DNA of 64,000 bases from Lysinibacillus fusiformis (GCF_003049525.1 NZ_PYWL01000016.1:1-64000); one strand, 5' to 3'. Shown: positions 51,716-61,029, counted from the stretch's first letter. Program-made: numbers and translations. Notes: generated by a model from the sequence alone, not told the origin.

Positions 51716-52488
51716 CTGTAATGGAGTTATTTAGCTTACAGGGGAAAACAGCCATTGTGACAGGTGGGGGACGTGGACTCGGAGCACAAATTGCCCAAGG
51801 CTTTGCCGAGGCTGGAGCCAATGTTGTCTTATGCTCGCGAAAAGTGGAGGCATGTGAGGAGGTTGCTACAGCTCTTGAAAAATTAGGGGTTCAAACATTA
51901 GCGTTAGCCTGTGATGTGACAAAACCAGAGAATATTGCCAATGTTGTGGCGCAAACGATGACTACGTTCGGTAAAATTGATATTTTAGTCAATAACAGTG
52001 GGGCCTCATGGGGAACACCTGCTATCGATATGCCGTATGAAGCATGGCAAAAAGTATTTGATGTCAATGTGAATGGAACATTCCTAATGAGCCAAGCCGT
52101 CGGCAAAATCATGTTAGAGCAGAAAAGCGGGAAAATTATTAATATTGCTTCTATCGCAGGGCTTGGTGGTACACTACCTGCATTTATGGATACCATTGCC
52201 TATAATGCCAGCAAAGGGGCTGTTATAACATTAACGAAGGATTTAGCCGTCAAATGGGGACCTCATGGTGTCCATGTCAATGCCATTGCCCCTGGGTTTT
52301 TTCCAACCAAAATGTCCAATGTATTAATTGAACGTGGTCAAGATTATTTGATGGGCGCTACACCATTAAAACGACTTGGCTCCGAAAATGATTTAAAGGG
52401 TGTGGCGTTATTTCTAGCATCGGCAGCATCAGATTATGTGACAGGTGATGTCATTGTTGTTGATGGGGGCATGAGCTCCATTATTTAA
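51712..52488 (+). CDS. SDR oxidoreductase in the ACAD operon
   Basis: 258 residues with TGGGRGLG at the cofactor site, NNSG, Ser in INIASIAG and the Tyr-x-x-x-Lys (YNASKGA). Overlaps the ACAD stop by ATGA, so it is translationally coupled. It probably oxidises or reduces a hydroxyacyl intermediate; the exact step is unknown. Confidence 0.88.
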   Translation: MTVMELFSLQGKTAIVTGGGRGLGAQIAQGFAEAGANVVLCSRKVEACEEVATALEKLGVQTLALACDVTKPENIANVVAQTMTTFGKIDILVNNSGASWGTPAIDMPYEAWQKVFDVNVNGTFLMSQAVGKIMLEQKSGKIINIASIAGLGGTLPAFMDTIAYNASKGAVITLTKDLAVKWGPHGVHVNAIAPGFFPTKMSNVLIERGQDYLMGATPLKRLGSENDLKGVALFLASAASDYVTGDVIVVDGGMSSII

Positions 52489-52500
52489 AGGAGGGATAAG

Positions 52501-53544
52501 ATGGATACAATGCAAGTAAGAGCAAGTGAACGACTAGATGTAGTCAAATTGCGCGCATTTTTAGAAAGCCATTTTTCTGAACTACCGCAGGGGCAATTGG
52601 AAATTTCACAATTTAGTGCTGGTCATTCCAATTTAACATATTGCTTGAAAATAGCTGAGTTTGAAGTGGTCCTTCGTAGACCGCCACTTGGCCCAGTTGC
52701 TAAGAAGGCCCATGATATGAAGAGAGAGTTTACCATTTTATCGGCCTTGCATCCATTTTTACCTGTGGTTCCAAAACCTTATGTTTATGTGGAGGACCTA
52801 GACATTATTGGCAGTGATTTCTTTTTAATGGAGCGAAAAAAAGGCATCGTCCTCGATACCTATTTTCCAAAAGGAATAAAACCGACGGAGGAACTGGCCC
52901 GTCAGCTGTCTGAAAAGATGGTTGACTCATTAGTAGCACTCCATGCAATTCCTTATGAGGACACGCCGTTACAGGACATGGTGAAGCCTGACGGATTTAT
53001 GGAACGACAGGTACATGGTTGGATCGAGCGCTATGATAAGGCTAAAACAGCCGAGTATGCTGAAGTAAAAGCTCTAACAGATTGGTTAAAAAAACATATT
53101 CCTCATAATGAGGAGGCAACCATTATTCACTATGACTATAAATTGAATAATGCTATGTTTTCTGAGGACTACTCCGAAATGATTGGTTTATTTGATTGGG
53201 AAATGACCACAGTAGGGGATCCACTTGCTGATGTAGGTGTCGCAATGAGTTACTGGCTGCAAGCGGATGATCCAAAAATGCTATTACATGCACTAGGCGA
53301 CCCACCTGTTACGGTATTGCCAGGATTTTATACCCGTCAGCAATTTATGGAACGCTATGCTGAAAAAAGTGGGCGAGATATTTCAGACATTCAATATTAT
53401 TGTACATTTGCCTATTTCAAATTAGCAGTCATTTGTCAGCAAATCTATTATCGTTATGCCAAAGGGCAAACCCAGGATGATCGCTTTGCTCAAATGGATA
53501 AAATGGTCGCTGCCTTAATAAAACAAGCTTCAGCTTCTATTTAA
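52501..53544 (+). CDS. APH-fold kinase (ACAD10/11 N-domain-like)
   Basis: 347 residues of the aminoglycoside phosphotransferase fold. The catalytic loop is IIHYDYKLNNAMF and the metal loop FDWEMTTVGDPLAD. In this operon setting the protein corresponds to the kinase module of ACAD10/11 (and to LvaA of Pseudomonas), which phosphorylates 4-hydroxyacyl-CoA. AAAGGAGGG precedes ATG 52501. Antibiotic resistance is unlikely given the neighbours. Confidence 0.87.
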   Translation: MDTMQVRASERLDVVKLRAFLESHFSELPQGQLEISQFSAGHSNLTYCLKIAEFEVVLRRPPLGPVAKKAHDMKREFTILSALHPFLPVVPKPYVYVEDLDIIGSDFFLMERKKGIVLDTYFPKGIKPTEELARQLSEKMVDSLVALHAIPYEDTPLQDMVKPDGFMERQVHGWIERYDKAKTAEYAEVKALTDWLKKHIPHNEEATIIHYDYKLNNAMFSEDYSEMIGLFDWEMTTVGDPLADVGVAMSYWLQADDPKMLLHALGDPPVTVLPGFYTRQQFMERYAEKSGRDISDIQYYCTFAYFKLAVICQQIYYRYAKGQTQDDRFAQMDKMVAALIKQASASI

Positions 53545-53550
53545 CCGTTT

Positions 53551-53588
53551 AAAAAACAGTTACTTTTCATTGAAGTAGCTGTTTTTTT
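53551..53588 (+). terminator. Terminator of the ACAD-SDR-APH operon
   Basis: AAACAGTTACTT pairs with AAGTAGCTGTTT (one mismatch), followed by T7. The next 280 bases hold nothing I can support. Confidence 0.85.
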
Positions 53589-53885
53589 ATAATCCTATAA
53601 CAGATTATCCGACATTATATAATAGTATTATTTAATGCCACTCGCACAAAGATTATTCAAATGACTCAACTACCACACGTAAAAGAATTAAGAGAGATGG
53701 AATGTATGTTCTTATTTTATCATAGATTCTATCTTTTTGCTAAAACTGAAAACAATAACGATTTATTGTTTTTCGATAAAAAAATATTGACTTAAGATGT
53801 GATGGGTATTATTATAGCTATAGGAAATCAGACGATATGCTTGGAAATGGATCACATACAATAGACAAATTATATGGAGGAAACG

Positions 53886-54098
53886 ATGATGAAGAAATAT
53901 TTATTAGCAACAATACCTATGATGATAGGTGTTTTATGTTTATTTATAAAAGGAATTATTGGTGATGAGGTACTAGCAAATGGAGTAATTGTGGAGAAGA
54001 ACTTCTTTTTAATCCCATTGAGCTATTTATTTTTCTTTAGTGGCATACTAACATTGATCTTTTTTTCTATGCTAAAAAAACAAAATATCGCAAAATAA
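53886..54098 (+). CDS. DUF3955 small membrane protein
   Basis: 70 residues with two helices and the DUF3955 pattern (YLLATIPMMIGVLCLFI, EKNFFLIPLSYLFFF). GGAGG lies five bases before ATG 53886. Unknown function. It has a terminator of its own. Confidence 0.75.
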   Translation: MMKKYLLATIPMMIGVLCLFIKGIIGDEVLANGVIVEKNFFLIPLSYLFFFSGILTLIFFSMLKKQNIAK

Positions 54099-54103
54099 CG
54101 CAA

Positions 54104-54136
54104 AAAACAGGCTTTTCATAGAAGCCTGTTTTTTTG
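54104..54136. terminator. Terminator between convergent genes
   Basis: AAAACAGGCTT pairs perfectly with AAGCCTGTTTT, with T7 on the plus strand and A6 before it for the minus strand. Confidence 0.85.
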
Positions 54137-54622
54137 TTAAGACCATGTTTGATCGAGCTTGTCACTGTAATAATGAATAGCTTTTTTGTAATCTTTAATG
54201 CCCTGATGGTTGGTTGTGATGACTAAAGTATTCAATAATGTTTCCATAGATTTTGCATGTTCACCAAGATTATAAAGTGTCATGGCATAAAAAACCTTTA
54301 CATGCTCGGCTTCAGGAAATTCGTGTATAGCTTGTTCCAATGTCCGTTTTGCTTGTTCGTACAGCCCCAATGTCCGATACGTGCTCCCTAAACCTAGATA
54401 GGCATCCACTAGAATAGCTGGCTCCAATCCTAATTGAATGGCTTTTTCATAGTGGGGAACAGCTTCTTTTTCTTGTCCTAAAGAATCGTAGGTCCAGGCA
54501 CATTGAAATTGATAGTAAGCATTTCCAGGTTCTTCTTTGACCAATGCCACCATTAATTGGTTGGCTTCCTTAAGCTGGCCACTTTCTCTTAATATTAGAA
54601 CTTGCTCTAATTGTTTATCCAT
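54137..54622 (-). CDS. TPR-repeat protein
   Basis: 161 residues with four tetratricopeptide repeats (AYYQFQCAWTYDSLGQEKEA, AYLGLGSTYRTLGLYEQA, HVKVFYAMTLYNLGEHAKSM). Soluble, probably a scaffold for partner binding. AAGGGG precedes the ATG. Convergent with the DUF3955 gene. The 318 bases upstream (54623-54940) hold no gene I can support. Confidence 0.85.
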   Translation of the reverse strand: MDKQLEQVLILRESGQLKEANQLMVALVKEEPGNAYYQFQCAWTYDSLGQEKEAVPHYEKAIQLGLEPAILVDAYLGLGSTYRTLGLYEQAKRTLEQAIHEFPEAEHVKVFYAMTLYNLGEHAKSMETLLNTLVITTNHQGIKDYKKAIHYYSDKLDQTWS

Positions 54623-54940
54623 TGATTAAACCCCTTGTTTGTAATGTTTCGCATCATATGGGTAACCATTCAAAAAAAATTCTTACAGCTGCTAGAAAGA
54701 TTCTTATTGAGTTGAAATACCTTCAAACGTTCTAATAAACTTTCTTTCATTTCCTCCCACCCTTTTTTAGATGCTTCCCTTATTATATAATCAATAATTT
54801 GCTAGAAACCAGTAGTAATGGTATTGTTTGTGTAAAAGTAAATCCATGAGGTGAATAGAATGCTAGAGCGTTCGATGGAAAAGACACGGGAATGCAAAGA
54901 GGAAAGGGAGTGATAGATTAATAAGAAAAGAGGATAAAAA

Positions 54941-55786
54941 ATGACAAGAGACCAAAAGATTATTTGTGACGGATTTGAATTGCACTATTGTATAAAGGGA
55001 CAAGGTGAGCCTATTTTAGTCATAGGAAGCAGTGTGTATTACCCGCGATTGTTCTCAGAAAACCTTTCCCAGCATTTTAAGCTTATTTTTTTAGATCATC
55101 GTGGATTTGTGAAGCCTCCTCGTCCTTTAAAACAAGAGGATTATACTTTAGAGAAAATTGTCGACGATATTGAACAAGCTCGACGATTGTTAAAGTTGGA
55201 ACATTTCATTATTTTAGGGCACTCAGGGCATGCATTTATGGCGATGGCGTATGCTAACACATACCCTCAGCATGTTCGGAAGGTGATTCTATTAAATACA
55301 GCTACAACAAATAGCCAAGAAAGACAACAGCAAAGTCTGTCCTTTTTTGATGCGAATGCCAGTGTCGCGCGAAAAAAACAATTTGAACAAGAGATTGCTT
55401 TCTTAGCGCAAGATTTAAAGAAGGAACCTGAACGATGTTTTGTTCATATGTGTATTCGTATGGGTGCACATAGTTTCTATGATTATTCGTTTAATGCTAC
55501 AGCTATGTGGGAAGGTGTTTATACGAATATGGAAGTCATAGATTATCTGTGGGGGAGAGCTTTCGCTGAGCAGGATCTTTTACCACTAACTCGATCTTTC
55601 CCTAAACCAGTTTTTGTTGGACTAGGTAGGTATGATTTTTTAGTTGCCCCTGTTTCATTATGGGCGGCAGCAGAGGATGCTTCTCAGGTTAAGAAAGTTA
55701 TATTTGAAAAAAGTGGTCATAACCCTATGTTTGAAGAGCCAGAGTCATTTGATGAACAGCTCATTAATTGGATAAACGAAGGATAA
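54941..55786 (+). CDS. Alpha/beta hydrolase
   Basis: 281 residues. Nucleophile Ser95 in LGHSGHAF, the acid Asp in GRYDFLVAP and the base His in KSGHNPMF form the triad. It resembles proline iminopeptidase-like hydrolases. Substrate unknown. The start follows a weak AGAGGA. Confidence 0.82.
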   Translation: MTRDQKIICDGFELHYCIKGQGEPILVIGSSVYYPRLFSENLSQHFKLIFLDHRGFVKPPRPLKQEDYTLEKIVDDIEQARRLLKLEHFIILGHSGHAFMAMAYANTYPQHVRKVILLNTATTNSQERQQQSLSFFDANASVARKKQFEQEIAFLAQDLKKEPERCFVHMCIRMGAHSFYDYSFNATAMWEGVYTNMEVIDYLWGRAFAEQDLLPLTRSFPKPVFVGLGRYDFLVAPVSLWAAAEDASQVKKVIFEKSGHNPMFEEPESFDEQLINWINEG

Positions 55787-55800
55787 TTTTATAAAAATTA

Positions 55801-55848
55801 GAGCAGTAGTTGGTAACATGTATATGTTATCATACTGCTCTTTTTTTC
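55801..55848 (+). terminator. Terminator of the hydrolase gene
   Basis: GAGCAGTA pairs with TACTGCTC with an inner TAACAT/ATGTTA stem, followed by T7. Confidence 0.85.
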
Positions 55849-55863
55849 ATAAAGAAATAGGAA

Positions 55864-55987
55864 GGGGGTAGCCGTTAACGGTGAAAAACTTTCGCCCTAT
55901 GGTTAGATAGGGGAGTCCGATCATTCGTTGTACACATGCTGATCACCAGAAATCTAAGTAGGTGGAAGATCATTATTAAACACCTAC
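55864..55987. other. Dense cluster of inverted repeats, possible structured RNA
   Basis: Several hairpins follow one another: CCGTTAACGG (55872-55881), GGTGAAA/TTTCGCC (55880-55896), CCCTAT/ATAGGG (55895-55912), GATCA/TGATC (55919-55944) and GTAGGTG/CACCTAC (55958-55987). No coding frame explains them. They could be a structured RNA on either strand or the remnant of a mobile element. No known riboswitch consensus fits. Confidence 0.35.
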
Positions 55988-56021
55988 AACAGGCTACTTT
56001 CAAAAGAGAAGAGCCCATGCA

Positions 56022-56459
56022 CTAGCTTGCCGTATTAGTTTTGCTTATAGCATTCACTTGCTGGCAGTCAATAATAACGGGTCTAGCCATGTCATCGATT
56101 TGAAGGAAATAGGCACAGCAGCTATGTGGATCGAGATAGATAAAGTAAATTCCGCAAAAACAATGGCCATCAGAAAGATAGACATCTACTAATGTCCCTG
56201 GGTCAAAACATTCTAACTGACTACAAATACAGCCTTCACATTGTTTTTTATCTTTATTTCTTACGTGGCTCTCAGACTGTTTATTCCCATCCTGAGAACT
56301 ATTATAATACTTGATGCGATATGAATCTTCTTCTGCCATATCATCCGTGCCATAATAGTAACCTGTGCAATAGTTCTTCGAGTCACAATAGCATTTAGAA
56401 AATTTATGATAATTATTTAAATTTCTATCCAATCGTGTTAAATATCGATTTTCATCCAT
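56022..56459 (-). CDS. Cys-rich protein, probable spore coat or exosporium
   Basis: 145 residues with 13 Cys, many paired (CYC, CEGC, CIC, CFC, CC), and a Tyr-rich N-terminus. The C-terminal part (GTLVDVYLSDGHCFCG) recalls the CotY/CotZ type of coat proteins that form disulfide-linked layers, though it is not a clear match. No signal peptide. It may be made late in sporulation. Confidence 0.6.
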   Translation of the reverse strand: MDENRYLTRLDRNLNNYHKFSKCYCDSKNYCTGYYYGTDDMAEEDSYRIKYYNSSQDGNKQSESHVRNKDKKQCEGCICSQLECFDPGTLVDVYLSDGHCFCGIYFIYLDPHSCCAYFLQIDDMARPVIIDCQQVNAISKTNTAS

Positions 56460-56601
56460 TTTTGAAACGCTCCTTTATGGTTTGAATGTTAATTTTAGCG
56501 CTAGTCTTCTATTTCTAATCTATGTAAAGGAGCTTTCTTGAGTTGGTATTCTGTCCATCTACTTGTCATATAAAAGAAAAAGCTAGACTCCTAAATAGAG
56601 T

Positions 56602-57183
56602 CTAGTCTTTTGAATGAGTTACATAATCTTCTTTCAGTAATCCATATATTTCTAAATCAACAACGCCTTTGCCGGACCATGATGTTGCTTGTCGTAATAA
56701 ACCTTCTTTTATAAAGCCATTCTTTAGTAGTACTTTTTTCGAGGGCTCATTTAATGGCATGACTTCAGCTTGAATTCGATTCACCTGAACCTCCTCTAAT
56801 AAATAGTTCACGACCATTTCAACGGCCTTCGTAGCAATGCCCTTTCCCCAAAAATCTTCCGCTAAGTAATATCCAATTGTCACCATATTTACTTTTTGAT
56901 TAAAGTCCATAGCCTCAATAATACCCACTAATTTCTCGCTTTGGGACGCTTCAAAAATACCCCATTTTATTCTACTTTTCTTCTTAAAGTCTCTTTCAAA
57001 ATGCTCAATCATTTTTTGTACGGTTTGATAGTTGTGTTTTGGGATAATACCACAAAACTCGAAAACCTTTGTATTATCATAAATGGCAAACAACTCTTCT
57101 ACATGAGATACTTCTATTTTCTTTAATAGTAGACTAGTCGTATGTAGCAGAGGAAATTGAGTAAAAACCTTTTCAATCATCAT
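56602..57183 (-). CDS. GNAT acetyltransferase, RimJ/RimL-like
   Basis: 193 residues with the RimJ-type pattern (LLLKKIEVSHVEELFAIYDN, EDFWGKGIATKAVEMVVN, EPSKKVLLKNGFIKEGLLRQ). AAAGGAAG precedes the ATG. It lies 16 bases after the AraC gene on the same strand, so one operon is likely. Substrate unknown. Confidence 0.85.
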   Translation of the reverse strand: MMIEKVFTQFPLLHTTSLLLKKIEVSHVEELFAIYDNTKVFEFCGIIPKHNYQTVQKMIEHFERDFKKKSRIKWGIFEASQSEKLVGIIEAMDFNQKVNMVTIGYYLAEDFWGKGIATKAVEMVVNYLLEEVQVNRIQAEVMPLNEPSKKVLLKNGFIKEGLLRQATSWSGKGVVDLEIYGLLKEDYVTHSKD

Positions 57184-57199
57184 TTTTTGGCTTCCTTTC

Positions 57200-58066
57200 T
57201 TAACCTTTAATGGGAATGTAAATTTTCATTTTCATATTATGTGGATAGATAGATTGCATAACATCTGTTATTTCAAAATCAGGACCCCTATCTCTTTCGT
57301 AATTAGAGTTAGGCAACCATACCCCGTAAATGTAACGTCTTGTATTCTGTATACCTTCTGCACTACTATTCAAGATAAATTCAGCATATTGACCAGCAGG
57401 TAATTCTACATGGATAAACCCTTGCTCAACACGCTCCTCAAATACTTGGACTTCCTCTCCCACAACAAAAGAAAACTCACCATCCTCCTGAAAGTTTGTA
57501 GAGATTCCATAGGCCATATTAGGTGCTACTTTTTGTGTAATACGTTCATAATAGTGCTCGCGACCAAAATCATGATAAAAGCCTGAAATTTCAGCATAAT
57601 ACCTCTCATCTTGTAATGATGTTTGATAGGGATAGCCGGTGATTAACTTTTTTCCTACATGTACGATTGTTGGCTTTGGCATAGGGAGTTCACCATTCAT
57701 TTTATAATCCAAAAAGTTTATTTTGTTTTGTAATGGTATAGAATTTGCACTCTTTCGGTACTTAGCCGGTGATAGCCCAAAGTATTGAACAAATGCCCTT
57801 GTAAAAGCTTCTTGAGAACCGTATTGAAAGTTAATCGCCACTTCAAGTATAGCTTGAGAAGTTGTTATTAATAGAACGGCCGCTTCAGAAAGCCTTCTAT
57901 TACGAATATACTGCTGTACGGAAAATCCAGTTACCGCCTGAAACAGTCGCTGAAAATGGAAGGCTGAACAGTAAGATTGCGAAGAAATATCTATGATCGA
58001 CATTTTTTCTTGTAAGTTATCCTCTATATATTCTATAGCGTTTTGTATTCTTTCAAAATAATTCAT
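57200..58066 (-). CDS. AraC-family regulator with GyrI-like domain
   Basis: 288 residues. Two N-terminal helix-turn-helices (about 1-100, FHFQRLFQAVTGFSVQQYI then QEAFTRAFVQYFGLSPAKYR) are followed by a GyrI-like small-molecule-binding domain (about 120-285). Such proteins sense drugs or small hydrophobic compounds. ATG 58066 has AAAGGA eight bases upstream. Likely controls itself and the GNAT gene. Confidence 0.87.
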   Translation of the reverse strand: MNYFERIQNAIEYIEDNLQEKMSIIDISSQSYCSAFHFQRLFQAVTGFSVQQYIRNRRLSEAAVLLITTSQAILEVAINFQYGSQEAFTRAFVQYFGLSPAKYRKSANSIPLQNKINFLDYKMNGELPMPKPTIVHVGKKLITGYPYQTSLQDERYYAEISGFYHDFGREHYYERITQKVAPNMAYGISTNFQEDGEFSFVVGEEVQVFEERVEQGFIHVELPAGQYAEFILNSSAEGIQNTRRYIYGVWLPNSNYERDRGPDFEITDVMQSIYPHNMKMKIYIPIKG

Positions 58067-58329
58067 ACGATCATCCTTTCTTATTCTCATCGTACCGTTT
58101 ACATGGAAATATTTCTTGATAATTTATGCTAATTTGTACATTATAGTGGACTGAAAACGAAATCAATAGAAATATTGAAATGAATGACAAATATAGGTAT
58201 AATTTATTTAAATTTACAAGAAAGCGAGTGATCCATAATGATAGTCAGCTCTAATTTTCCATTAAATAATATGAAGGTGTGGAAGAATTAAAAGGGATTT
58301 TTCTTCCGCAAATAATCGGAGGAGACAAT

Positions 58330-59085
58330 ATGTATAGTAATTATGGACCGTTATGTACGGAACTTTATGATTTAACAAAACCAGTAGGATATTCTATTGG
58401 TGGGGATATTGAATATTATAAGGAACGTTTACAGGGACTTACAGGTAAGGTGCTTGAGGCGGGTGTCGGCTCAGGGCGTTTCTATATTCCTTTCATGGAG
58501 AGTGGTTTTGATGTAGAAGGGATTGACAATTCTTCAGAAATGCTGGCGTCTTGTCGTAAACGATGTCACGATAGAGGACTTACACCAGTTCTTTATGAAG
58601 GCGATGTTTGTCATTTTACAGTAGATCAACAATATGACGCTATCATCATGCCGGCGGGATCTTTCTGTTTAATAGAAAATTATCAAGATGCCGTGTCAAC
58701 TTTAACAAATATGTATCATCACCTTGCTCCAGGCGGACGCATTCTATTAGATTTAATCATACCGACAGACTGGAAAACTGGTGAAATTACTACAAGTTAT
58801 CATGCAACCTCCGAAGATGAAGGAATCTCGATTGAGAGGAAATCGATTGCGATCAACTGGATGGAGCAGTATACTTTATCGGTTTTAAAATATGAAAAAT
58901 GGCAGCGTGGTACATTGATGGATACAGAGCTACAAAAATTTTTATTACGCTGGTACGGTCTAGAGGAATTTAAACTGCTTTTACAAAGTATAGGCTTTTC
59001 GGATATCACATGCTCTGCTAATTACACATTTCAGCAACAGCCTGATGAAGATTCATCATTTATTACATTCGAAGCTTCACGTTAA
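58330..59085 (+). CDS. SAM-dependent methyltransferase
   Basis: 251 residues with the class I fold: LEAGVGSGRFYIPF (motif I), Asp in GIDNSSEM (motif II) and YDAIIMPAGSF (motif IV-like). The start is ATG 58330 after GGAGGAG. Substrate unknown. Confidence 0.85.
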   Translation: MYSNYGPLCTELYDLTKPVGYSIGGDIEYYKERLQGLTGKVLEAGVGSGRFYIPFMESGFDVEGIDNSSEMLASCRKRCHDRGLTPVLYEGDVCHFTVDQQYDAIIMPAGSFCLIENYQDAVSTLTNMYHHLAPGGRILLDLIIPTDWKTGEITTSYHATSEDEGISIERKSIAINWMEQYTLSVLKYEKWQRGTLMDTELQKFLLRWYGLEEFKLLLQSIGFSDITCSANYTFQQQPDEDSSFITFEASR

Positions 59086-59091
59086 TTAGCA

Positions 59092-59128
59092 ATGACCAGC
59101 ACACTCAAGGAGTGTCTGGTCATTTTTG
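59092..59128. terminator. Bidirectional terminator
   Basis: ATGACCAG-CACACTC pairs with GAGTGT-CTGGTCAT with one bulged base, followed by T5. It sits between convergent methyltransferase and gerC-like genes. Confidence 0.85.
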
Positions 59129-59133
59129 ATTGT

Positions 59134-60318
59134 TTAATCTACTTTTAATTTTCTAGCTGTACCAATACCTTTTGTTTTCACATTCACCTCAATTTGCACC
59201 GGTAGATTAGGGTAAAGCGTGGCCCAATCTTTTTTGATACGTTTCCATGCTTGGTGGTCTTCACGATGAAGTACCTCACTAAACTTTAAAATATCAGCTT
59301 GATAGGTTTTTTGAATCGTGTGCAGTGTTTGTTCTAAATTTTCTTGAACTAATTTACTTGTTTCTTTATTAATAACATCAATCGTTTCTGGCTTTGTTAT
59401 ATCCACTGGACAACTTATTTCCGCTATATTTTGTTCAAGATCAACCTGAATATGGATGGAGGGTTTGTCATTTTTTATGCTGCCAGTAACTTTTGTAGAG
59501 GAATTTAAAACTTCTGCCGATATTTTCCCCTTTTCCGAACAAGGCACTTTTTGAACGGTCCCTTTTATATGGTTGTGTAAGAAATTGTAGTATTTGCTTT
59601 CTTCCTCTGTTAAGAAGCCTATAAGCTTATAGTTTTTAAAAACAGCAAGTCCACTGTATTTTAAATTGGCGGGGCTATCCATTTTTTCTATATTGGAGCT
59701 ATTTTTTCCGGCATCTGCATCTCCAAGTATTTGAATGGAGGGCAGAACAGCACTATGATCAATACTCCCTAAAGACTCGATTAAATCGTCTAAAATCACT
59801 GATTCAGTTGTTCCCAATACATCCTCAGAGTCCTTTAAGGATTTTAACATTTTACTGGCAGGAATATCTTCTAATGGTGTTAAAATACTTAAAATATCTT
59901 GCGCTGTTGATTCATGAGCAACAATAATATTAAAATCGCTTCTTCCCTCAGGATCCCTTTGAAATAAATCTAATATACTATTCATACCATATTCAGCCAT
60001 CTCTTCACCAATAATAATAACTTGAGCATGTGCATAATAAGGTTTCCTTGGTGTCAGTGTTGTTAATTTTCGGATAGCTTCAAATAAGGTTCTCCCTTTT
60101 GCGTGATAGGTAAAAACAGGGACTTGAAAGCTTGTTGAATTTTTCGGCGCAATTTGACTCGGGTTAACAATTTGAACAGAAATTTCTATGAATTCGTCCG
60201 TTTTATCGACTCCAACAGCTGTGACAATGGCTAATTCATTTAACTCCCGCTTATTCCAACACCCAGTTAACAACAAAACGACTAAAAGTAGGAGAAAAAA
60301 TGACACCGCGTGTTTAAT
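59134..60318 (-). CDS. Ger(x)C-family spore germination lipoprotein, orphan
   Basis: About 394 residues. Signal peptide of 20 residues with lipobox LLTGC, then the Ger(x)C pattern (WNKRELNELAIVTAVGVD, ending VEVNVKTKG-like region). GerC subunits sit on the inner spore membrane with GerA and GerB subunits, which are absent here. AGAGGAGGTG (SD at 60332-60327) fits a start at ATT 60318 (8 bases) giving exactly 20 residues before Cys; no ATG, GTG or TTG is placed correctly. TTG 60378 is the only long alternative and has no site. Confidence 0.82.
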   Translation of the reverse strand: MKHAVSFFLLLLVVLLLTGCWNKRELNELAIVTAVGVDKTDEFIEISVQIVNPSQIAPKNSTSFQVPVFTYHAKGRTLFEAIRKLTTLTPRKPYYAHAQVIIIGEEMAEYGMNSILDLFQRDPEGRSDFNIIVAHESTAQDILSILTPLEDIPASKMLKSLKDSEDVLGTTESVILDDLIESLGSIDHSAVLPSIQILGDADAGKNSSNIEKMDSPANLKYSGLAVFKNYKLIGFLTEEESKYYNFLHNHIKGTVQKVPCSEKGKISAEVLNSSTKVTGSIKNDKPSIHIQVDLEQNIAEISCPVDITKPETIDVINKETSKLVQENLEQTLHTIQKTYQADILKFSEVLHREDHQAWKRIKKDWATLYPNLPVQIEVNVKTKGIGTARKLKVD

Positions 60319-60488
60319 GATTGGCACCTCCTCTAGGAAAAGGGCAAAGACATTTCCGATACTAATTAGGATAAGCAAATAATAGGGAAACTAAACAAGA
60401 AGAGATGCAAGGGCGAAATTTTTTAGAGGACATTCAAGTTCATATATAGAAAAAGTATAGCAATCATTTTAAAAAGGAGGAAAAAGAG

Positions 60489-60866
60489 ATGCAATCATTA
60501 TTACATGGAGTAGAGGCCATTTTTATCCCGATAAAAGACCCTCAATTATCAGCCAAATGGTATGAGGAAAAGCTTGGATTTAAGCTTTTATATATAGAAG
60601 AAGACGCAGCGGTCATGAAAATAGCGGAACGTTCGGCTACGGTTGTATGCTTAGTAAAAACGGAAAATCATCAACCATTGCATTTTCCAGATAATCATTT
60701 TGGGGTAGGGAAATACTACAATTTTCTTTCTTCATCAATTGAAGAGACCTACCAATCACTAGTAGAGCAGCAAGTGAACGTAAATCCTATGGGAGGGGAA
60801 GGGCAAACAAGATTTTTCACCTTTTATGATCTAGATGGAAATCCTTTAGGGGTTTGCCAATCATAA
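60489..60866 (+). CDS. VOC-family protein
   Basis: 125 residues, glyoxalase fold: PIKDPQLSAKWYEEKLGFKL at the start and FFTFYDLDGNPLGV at the end with the usual Glu replaced by Gly-Val-Cys region. AAAGGAGG precedes ATG 60489. Substrate unknown; relatives include fosfomycin and bleomycin resistance proteins. Confidence 0.83.
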   Translation: MQSLLHGVEAIFIPIKDPQLSAKWYEEKLGFKLLYIEEDAAVMKIAERSATVVCLVKTENHQPLHFPDNHFGVGKYYNFLSSSIEETYQSLVEQQVNVNPMGGEGQTRFFTFYDLDGNPLGVCQS

Positions 60867-60868
60867 GT

Positions 60869-60893
60869 GGGTCACTGTTATAAACAGTGACCC
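60869..60893 (+). terminator. Strong hairpin after the VOC gene
   Basis: GGGTCACTGTT pairs perfectly with AACAGTGACCC around ATA. There is no T run, so termination may be weak. Confidence 0.55.
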
Positions 60894-61029
60894 TAGTAAC
60901 AAATCTAGGAGGTGTAAGGCTAATTAGCTTTACACTACTATTATATACATAATTCTTATATTGAAATAGTTAATTGCCTGGGAAATAGATAGAAAATTAA
61001 GAATTGTTTTAAAAGGAATGGATTATATC

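Noticed and set aside
53700..53711. GAATGTATGTTC, resembling a DinR box
   Set aside because: One mismatch, no promoter and no gene close enough; chance occurrence is likely.
54700..54770. A 26-residue minus-strand ORF with a GGAGG site
   Set aside because: The site is only two bases from the ATG, and there is no promoter or terminator.
55864..55987. A known riboswitch class (c-di-GMP, THF, ZTP, yybP-ykoY) in the hairpin cluster
   Set aside because: None of the conserved loops of those classes is present and no suitable gene follows.
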